Assembly: GCA_022840285.1 (NCBI GenBank)
Contig: JALHIE010000036.1
Span: forward strand, 1 to 16,291
Source: Porphyromonadaceae bacterium
Lineage (GTDB): Bacteria > Bacteroidota > Bacteroidia > Bacteroidales > Dysgonomonadaceae
DNA: 16,291 bases
Reading direction: 5' to 3'
Under the pieces are notes generated by a model. That model ran no database searches, had not been told where the DNA came from, and saw nothing but the letters and a program-made list of their open reading frames with translations. A program made the position numbers and the translations under genes. Positions 14,639 to 16,291 of the stretch are shown here, piece after piece; positions within the stretch are counted from its first letter, which is position 1, and every line of letters begins with the position of its first letter.

Positions 14639-15034
14639 GCTTGGTTGAGCAGCTTTTTTGCTGTACACTTAGCGCGCGTCTTTCAGATTTTTGTATGTTC
14701 CGGGGTGGTTCAGTGGTGCAACGCGTTGTGCTCTGATGTCCGGGCGGTGAACGGGCACCAAGTAGGCGGAAGCCGCAACTCCTTGATGTACTGCCCATGA
14801 AAACACTGGATGCTTCGCGGTCGAGACGAGGTGTGTCTTTGAACTTCGTTTATACGTATTGTCAGAAGGTTGTTTGAGGGCGGTGGCTTCAGCGTTTCCC
14901 TCTTGGGACTAGAAAATTTGATATTGAGGAGGGAGAGCTGTTGGAAAATATTTAATTTTAGAAAAATTAAATCAACAATGGAGCTGTTGGGAAACATTGC
15001 CCCGTCCAGGCGGGGCTTAACGTTAGAGGATGCC
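14639..15034. other. About 400 bp without a recognisable gene
   Basis: This stretch separates the last GT2 from the FkbM gene. Frames on both strands are open in parts but lack good starts, ribosome sites or motifs. A weak promoter-like pair lies at 14641-14669 (TTGGTT, 17 bp, TACACT), and a purine-rich GGAGGGAG near 14928-14935 precedes only a four-codon frame. The part 14700-14830 is more GC-rich than what follows and may be debris of a deleted gene. In-frame starts for FkbM at 14870 (TTG) and 14978 (ATG) would shorten the gap. Confidence 0.5.
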
Positions 15035-15880
15035 ATGAGTTTGTTTAGAATTGGTGTTGCCCTTGCAAAAAGAATTTTAAATGAAAGGTGTTACGATGTT
15101 GTGCGCTCACGTTTTTTTTCTTTTTTTTCGGCGTGTTGTCGTCGGAGATTTGTAAAAAGATCAGGGTATAAAGACTTCCATTGTTTTCTTTTGCCTAAAG
15201 ATTTACCGCACGAAATTCATAACGAGCAGTTTTTTTCACAAAGAGGGCAAGACTGGTTTCTCTCAACGCATATCTTCCCCGGCGTAAAGGAGGGGCTCTT
15301 TTTAGATATTGGAGCAAATCATCCGTTTGAGTTGAGCAATACCTATTATTTTGAAAGGCTGGGCTGGTCTGGTATAGCCTTTGAGCCTCAACCTCATATA
15401 CAGGCCTTGTGGAAAGAGGTACGGAAAACACCATGCCTACAGCTTGCACTGGGCGATACGGAAAGTGAGATTGTTTTTAATTCTATTATAGCAGACAACT
15501 GGATGCATGCCCTTGCTTGTGTGGATGGTCTTCCTGCGGGGATGCGTATACTAAATGAGTGTGTTGAATGTGCTCACCAGGTTGAGAAAATTAATGTTCC
15601 ACAAAAAAAGCTTGAAAACGTCATTGCCGAATACGGAATTACAAATATCGATTTCATTAGTATAGATGTTGAAGGGTATGAAATGAATGTTTTGAGGGGG
15701 ATAGATTTTTCAAGAGTTCAAATAAAATGCTTTATAATCGAAAATGATGCGACATGTGTCGGTAGTGATATGATTCGAGATTTTTTCAAAGAACGAGAGT
15801 ATGTGCATATTGCTAGGCTCAGTGGTGATGATGTTTTTGTGCATATGGGCCATTTGAAGGAACTGGGACTATGGGCTTGA
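15035..15880 (+). CDS. FkbM-family methyltransferase
   Basis: The product (281 residues from ATG 15035) has the FkbM/Methyltransf_21 layout. FFSQRGQDWFLST (66-78) leads into the SAM-binding block LFLDIGANHPFELSNTYYFE (88-107), then GWSGIAFEPQP (110-120), LALGD (137-141), and the FISIDVEGYEMNVLRGID block near residue 210. FkbM proteins mostly O-methylate sugars or polyketides. ATG 15035 has AGAGGA (15025-15030) in front; ATG 14978 would add 19 residues but lacks a ribosome site. The residues before the domain are Arg- and Phe-rich (RSRFFSFFSACCRRRFVKR) and encoded by T8-C-T8 (15112-15128). The gene is A+T-rich and ends the cluster. It may methylate a sugar in the chain or its end. Confidence 0.85.
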   Translation: MSLFRIGVALAKRILNERCYDVVRSRFFSFFSACCRRRFVKRSGYKDFHCFLLPKDLPHEIHNEQFFSQRGQDWFLSTHIFPGVKEGLFLDIGANHPFELSNTYYFERLGWSGIAFEPQPHIQALWKEVRKTPCLQLALGDTESEIVFNSIIADNWMHALACVDGLPAGMRILNECVECAHQVEKINVPQKKLENVIAEYGITNIDFISIDVEGYEMNVLRGIDFSRVQIKCFIIENDATCVGSDMIRDFFKEREYVHIARLSGDDVFVHMGHLKELGLWA

Positions 15881-16032
15881 CTCTACGCGATTTATGCTTG
15901 TTGTGGTGAATTCGAATGCCATTGTCTTGTATGGCCTGGAAACGGCAAGGCTAGGCTGTACATTAAGGCGTTACGTTGCTGAATGGATTTGTCTCCGGTT
16001 TAGCAGGGGTATTGTTTGGCACCACGTGCAAC
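15881..16032. other. Short convergent intergenic stretch
   Basis: About 150 bp lie between the FkbM stop and the convergent HTH gene. A small inverted repeat GCCAT (15918-15922) / ATGGC (15931-15935) is present without a T run, so I see no convincing terminator. An alternative frame of the HTH gene would extend through here to 15963. Confidence 0.45.
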
Positions 16033-16278
16033 TTAACCTCCCCCCCCCCGCACCAGCCAGTCAATCGACCTTCCCGTCCGCAGCCCCGCATCGATGAGCC
16101 AGTCCGGCGGGATGCGCCCGTTCTTGCGCGCGTTGGAGATGGACGCCGCCGACACGTTTAGGAATGCCGCCAGTTCACGGTCGGTGCGCGCCCCCGCCGC
16201 CTCCTTCAGGCGTTCCAGCACCATGGGCGCCTGGCGCAGCCCCACCTCGCCGGAAACGTCCCTTGCCACCACGTACAC
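16033..16278 (-). CDS. Phage CI-repressor-like helix-turn-helix protein, possibly truncated and partial
   Basis: The frame encodes a small DNA-binding domain like the N-terminal HTH of phage CI repressors: LERLKEAAGARTDRELAAFL, then NVSAASISNARKNGRIPPDW, then IDAGLRTGRSIDWLVRG. It has no S24 peptidase domain. The start is uncertain: GTG 16278 gives 81 residues, ATG 16224 gives 63, and the frame is open to the right edge, so the gene may begin outside. The end is unusual: the code runs into ten G (16049-16040) and stops at TAA 16035-16033. One G fewer would continue as GEVKLHVVPNNTPAKPETNP and end at 15963. So the C-terminus may be altered by slippage or by a sequencing error. It is GC-rich and convergent with the sugar cluster; no regulatory link is shown. 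Confidence 0.7.
   Translation of the reverse strand: MYVVARDVSGEVGLRQAPMVLERLKEAAGARTDRELAAFLNVSAASISNARKNGRIPPDWLIDAGLRTGRSIDWLVRGGGG
16040..16049. repeat. Homopolymer tract, C10 (G10 on the coding strand)
   Basis: Ten consecutive C on the plus strand, read as G10 by the minus-strand HTH gene, six bases before its stop codon. Tracts of this length are prone to slipped-strand changes and to sequencing error. Confidence 0.9.
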
Positions 16279-16291
16279 GCGCGGTTCGCCG

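Noticed and set aside
14649..14664. CAGC-TTTTTT-GCTG as a terminator after the GT2 gene
   Set aside because: The stem is only four pairs and the T run is in the loop, not after the stem.
14700..14840. Group II intron or transposase remnant
   Set aside because: Parts such as GGGCACCAAGTAGGCGG looked faintly familiar, but no conserved intron end, domain V or transposase motif could be found.
1..16291. CRISPR array, toxin-antitoxin pair, restriction or phage-defence system
   Set aside because: No regularly spaced repeats and no typical proteins; apart from the CI-like HTH gene, everything recognisable relates to glycan synthesis or to ynfA.

Overview
The window looks like a piece of chromosome from a fairly GC-rich Gram-negative bacterium. 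The style of the coding regions and of the right-end repressor-like gene suggests a Desulfovibrio/Nitratidesulfovibrio-type deltaproteobacterium; this is my inference, not a match I can prove. Most of it (about 0.93-15.9 kb) is a surface-polysaccharide cluster (O-antigen or related glycan) of the ABC-transporter-dependent type, set between two short GC-rich flanks.

Left flank (1-926): a possible C-terminal scrap of an upstream gene, a YnfA-family small membrane protein gene (206-523), a short direct repeat, a good sigma70-like promoter (647-675), and a 50-nt relic of a tRNA-Ser gene (736-785). The relic keeps both acceptor strands, the T arm and the encoded CCA but has lost the anticodon and variable arms. 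The promoter now points through this relic into the sugar cluster.

Sugar cluster, first part (927-9869, all +): gmd and fcl convert GDP-mannose to GDP-L-fucose; wzm and wzt encode the ABC exporter, with a Wzt carbohydrate-binding C-terminal domain. Then follow a DUF268 methyltransferase-like protein, a GT11-like fucosyltransferase, a GNT-I-like glycosyltransferase, a class I SAM methyltransferase and a GT4 glycosyltransferase. From about 4.5 kb the DNA is visibly richer in A+T.

Reversed block (9875-11792): two GT2 glycosyltransferases lie on the minus strand in the middle of the plus-strand operon. A perfect 10-bp direct repeat (TATGATTGTT) flanks the block. Removing one repeat unit would fuse the GT4 stop to the next GT2 start as an ATGA overlap, the same coupling seen at the GT4 start. 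I read this as an insertion that split an older operon.

Sugar cluster, last part (11794-15880, +): a GT2, a GT10-like (alpha-1,3-fucosyltransferase family) enzyme, another GT2, a roughly 400-bp stretch without a recognisable gene, and an FkbM-family methyltransferase.

Right flank (15881-16291): a minus-strand phage-CI-like helix-turn-helix gene whose reading frame runs into a tract of ten G and stops just after it.

Working model (inference): GDP-fucose made by Gmd and Fcl feeds the GT11-like and GT10-like enzymes, the other glycosyltransferases build the repeat or a decoration, one or more of the three methyltransferases may modify or cap the chain, and Wzm/Wzt export it. No initiating transferase, ligase, GDP-mannose synthesis gene, or Wzx/Wzy is visible here, so these must lie elsewhere. 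I found no plainly new system; the best leads are the split operon, the broken tRNA gene, the G10 tract and the pairing of two fucosyltransferase families.
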